Shown: one piece after another, positions 58,573 to 60,832 of the stretch
Position numbering within the stretch: the stretch's first letter is position 1
Layout: every line of letters begins with the position of its first letter
Assembly: GCA_003242605.1 (NCBI GenBank)
Contig: QGUZ01000002.1
Location: 1-60,832, forward strand
Origin: Actinomycetota bacterium
GTDB taxonomy: Bacteria; Actinomycetota; Actinomycetes; Streptosporangiales; Streptosporangiaceae
Length of the DNA: 60,832 bases
Direction: 5' to 3'
Made by a program: the position numbers and the translations under genes
The notes under the pieces: generated by a model
What the model was told of the DNA's origin: nothing
The model's input: only the letters and a program-made list of their open reading frames with translations
Databases searched by the model: none

Positions 58573-60832
58573 GTGCTGCAGGCGACACTCGCCGGGCTGC
58601 GGGCGCACCGGCTGCGGCTGCTGCTCACCTCGATCGCGATCGCGCTCGGGGTGGCGTTCGTCTCCGGCACCTTCGTGCTCACCGACGCCCTGCAGGCCGG
58701 GGTGGACCAGGCGATCGCCGCCGACGCCGGCAAGGTGGACGTCGTGGTCGAGCCCACCGGCCGGGGGAACCCGGACGAGCCGCCGGTGATCGCGCAGGAC
58801 GTGCTGGAGCGGGTCCGGTCGCTGCCGGGGGTGGCGGACGCCCAGGGCCTCGTCTCCGGGACCGCCCCGCTGCTCGGCCGGGACGGCAAGGCGGTGGGGA
58901 CCGTGGCCACCGCGGGCATCTCGATCTCCACCGGGCGGCTCAACCGCATGGCGGTCGTGCAGGGCGCCGCGCCGGCCGCCGCCGGGGAGGCCGTGCTCGA
59001 CGAGAACACCGTCGAGCGGACCGGCTACCGCGTCGGCGACGCGATCACCGTGCTCGACCACCGCGAGCGCCGGCACACCTTCCGCCTCGTCGGCGTGATC
59101 GACACCGGGGTGCGCGCCGACCTCGCCTACCGGGGCGTGGTCGGCTTCACCGCGGCCGACGCGCTGCGCGTCACCGGCGCTAACGGCTACCGCGAGATCG
59201 ACGTGCTCGCCGCGGACGGCGTCTCCGCCGCGCGGCTGCGCGCCGACGTGCAGCGGGCCGTCGGGTCCGAGCACCGGGTCATCACCGGCGCCCAGCTCGC
59301 CGACCGGCTGGCCGCGCAGAACAACGTCGACAGCAGCACGTTCACCCTGATGATGCTGGCGTTCGGCCTCGTCGCGATGCTCGTCGCCGGCCTCGTCATC
59401 TACAACACGTTCAACATCCTCGTCGCCCAGCGGGTGCGCGAGCTGGCGCTGCTGCGCTGCATCGGCGCCTCCCGGGGCCAGGTGTTCGGCTCGGTGCTGC
59501 TGGAGGCGCTCGTGGTCGGTGTGATCGCCTCGGCGGCCGGGCTCGCCGCCGGGTTCGGGCTCGGCGCCGCCTCGATCGCCGTCTTCGGCGACCTCGGCAG
59601 CAACCTGCCGCTGGGGCCGCTCTCCCTGCAGCCCCGCACCGTCGTGGCCGCCCTGCTCACCGGCGTGCTCGTCACCGTGGGGGCGGCGCTGCTGCCCGCC
59701 CGCACGGCCACCCGGACCCGGCCGGTGGCCGCGCTCTCGGCCCGGACCGAGCAGCCCACCTTCCGCGCCGGCGTGCTGATGATCGCGAGCTCCGTGGTGC
59801 TCGTCCTCCTCGGCGCGGGCCTCACCTGGTTCGGCATCGCGACCGGGCCGGGCGACGGGCCGCTGATCATGGTGGCCGCGGGCGGCACGCTCGTCTTCCT
59901 CGCCGTGCTCGTGATCGGCCCGGTGCTCGTGCGGCCGCTCGCCGGGCTCGTCGGCTGGCTGCCCCGCCGGCTGTTCGGCGTCACCGGACGCCTCGCGGTC
60001 GACAACTCGCGCCGCAACCCCCGCCGCTCGGCGACCACGACGATCGCGCTCACCGTGGGCGTGGGCCTCATGACGCTCGTCTCGGTCGTCGCCGCCTCCA
60101 CCGAGGCCTGGCTCACCTCCCGGCTCGACGCGGAGTTCCCGGTGGACTACCAGATCAGCGCCCAGTACCGGGACGACGGCCGGGACGCCACGGTGCCGCG
60201 CGCGATCGCCGCGGAACTCCGCACCCGCCCGGAGATCGAGCAGGTGGCCGAGACCCGCCGGGCCTTCGCCATGGTCGGCGGCGGGCGCCACCAGATCACC
60301 ACGGTCACCGACGGGGCGCTCGGCGACATGCTCCGGGTCGAGGTCGCCGAGGGCGACCTCCGCGGCTTCGGGCCCGGCACGGCGGTGGCATCCCGCCAGG
60401 CCACCAGACGCCTCGGGGTGCGTCCCGGCGACACCGTCACCGTCGAGACGGAGCGCGGGCGGCGGCTCGACGTGCGGGTCGTCGCGGTGGTCGAGAGCGA
60501 CCTGCTGTTCCTGCCCGGGCTGCTGGTGCACGAGACCGACTTCACCCGGGCCTTCGGCGAGCTCGACGACAGCGAGATCATCGTCAACGCGAAGGACGGC
60601 GTCGCGCCCGGGGTGGCGCGGCGGGTCGTCGAGGCGGCGGCGGCGCCGTACCCGACCGCGCAGGTGGCGAGCATGGCGGAGATGCGCGACGAGTTCGAGT
60701 CGGTGCTCGACACGCTGCTGCTCGTGGTGGCCGGGCTGCTCGGGCTGTCGGTGCTGATCTCGCTGCTCGGCATCGCGAACACGCTCGCGCTCTCGGTGCA
60801 CGAGCGCACCCGGGAGTCGGCGCTGCTGCGCG
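58573..60832 (+). CDS. FtsX-like permease of the MacB-type ABC exporter (partial, runs off the right edge)
   Basis: From GTG 58573 the frame is open to the window end (753 codons). TM1 (LLLTSIAIALGVAFVSGTF) is followed by a large extracytoplasmic domain, three helices around 59345-59690 (MMLAFGLVAMLVAGLVIYN, then RELALLRCIGASRGQVFGSV, the FtsX motif), a second unit from about 59990 (NSRRNPRRSATTTIALTVGVG), another extracytoplasmic domain and the start of the final helices with HERTRESALLR. So it is the duplicated FtsX architecture of about 830-850 residues, missing its last 80-100 residues here. Confidence 0.92.
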   Translation, partial: MLQATLAGLRAHRLRLLLTSIAIALGVAFVSGTFVLTDALQAGVDQAIAADAGKVDVVVEPTGRGNPDEPPVIAQDVLERVRSLPGVADAQGLVSGTAPLLGRDGKAVGTVATAGISISTGRLNRMAVVQGAAPAAAGEAVLDENTVERTGYRVGDAITVLDHRERRHTFRLVGVIDTGVRADLAYRGVVGFTAADALRVTGANGYREIDVLAADGVSAARLRADVQRAVGSEHRVITGAQLADRLAAQNNVDSSTFTLMMLAFGLVAMLVAGLVIYNTFNILVAQRVRELALLRCIGASRGQVFGSVLLEALVVGVIASAAGLAAGFGLGAASIAVFGDLGSNLPLGPLSLQPRTVVAALLTGVLVTVGAALLPARTATRTRPVAALSARTEQPTFRAGVLMIASSVVLVLLGAGLTWFGIATGPGDGPLIMVAAGGTLVFLAVLVIGPVLVRPLAGLVGWLPRRLFGVTGRLAVDNSRRNPRRSATTTIALTVGVGLMTLVSVVAASTEAWLTSRLDAEFPVDYQISAQYRDDGRDATVPRAIAAELRTRPEIEQVAETRRAFAMVGGGRHQITTVTDGALGDMLRVEVAEGDLRGFGPGTAVASRQATRRLGVRPGDTVTVETERGRRLDVRVVAVVESDLLFLPGLLVHETDFTRAFGELDDSEIIVNAKDGVAPGVARRVVEAAAAPYPTAQVASMAEMRDEFESVLDTLLLVVAGLLGLSVLISLLGIANTLALSVHERTRESALLR

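Noticed and set aside
56650..60801. Minus-strand ORF of 1383 codons
   Set aside because: Antisense to the kinase, regulator, ABC ATPase and permease genes, all of which have clear motifs; the ORF is His/Asp/Arg/Gly-rich with none.

Overview
The window is high-GC (roughly 70% or more by eye) chromosomal DNA from an actinomycete. Lineage markers are a DUF2469 gene beside rnhB, the rpsP-khpA-rimM-trmD-rplS-lepB order, conservon (cvnABCD) clusters, DUF3618, AmaP/DUF6286 and an FxSxx-COOH (fxs) peptide system. A Streptosporangiales-type host is my best guess; no species can be named from sequence alone. The 60.8 kb hold about 55 supported genes, one tRNA, one tandem glycine riboswitch, one pseudogene and several hairpin terminators.

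1-8.3 kb is a housekeeping block read leftwards: ffh plus a 43-residue membrane peptide, then rpsP-khpA-rimM-trmD-rplS, two tandem signal peptidases, rnhB and the start of a DUF2469 gene. 8.3-21.7 kb carries three conservons in a row. The first is complete. The second has a CvnA that lacks both the phospho-acceptor His and the N-box Asn, so it looks like a pseudokinase, and a CvnD with a long odd tail. The third has no cvnA and a decayed cvnC, and is followed by a PotD-like lipoprotein gene. 22-26 kb is the nitrogen-sensing operon amtB-glnK-glnD with a GlnR-like site upstream. A group-2 sigma factor (26.5 kb) and a histidine-degradation set, hutU-M20 hydrolase-hutF-hutI (27.6-33.5 kb), follow.

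34.3-39.8 kb holds a nitrilase-fold protein with the catalytic Cys replaced by Ala, a LacI-family regulator, a polytopic membrane protein, and gcvT-gcvH behind a tandem glycine riboswitch. 40.5-49.8 kb is an accessory island with an AT-richer left flank. It encodes FxsB (radical SAM/SPASM), a HExxH protein of the peptide beta-hydroxylase type, FxsT (NB-ARC/TPR), an FxsA-like precursor with an unusual C-terminal extension, a stand-alone SIR2-domain protein overlapping an nSTAND-TPR ATPase, and a two-TM protein convergent with it. I regard this as the most interesting part of the window: a RiPP maturation system physically joined to a sensor/NADase pair that resembles split parts of anti-phage STAND systems.

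50-60.8 kb returns to ordinary genes: a GT-C-like membrane protein, amaP and a DUF6286 gene without Asp23 partners, a PLP-dependent amino-acid deaminase/aldolase, DUF3618, a thiol peroxidase, a class I tRNA with anticodon UAG, a NarL-type two-component pair, and an ABC ATPase with a partial FtsX-like permease running off the right edge.
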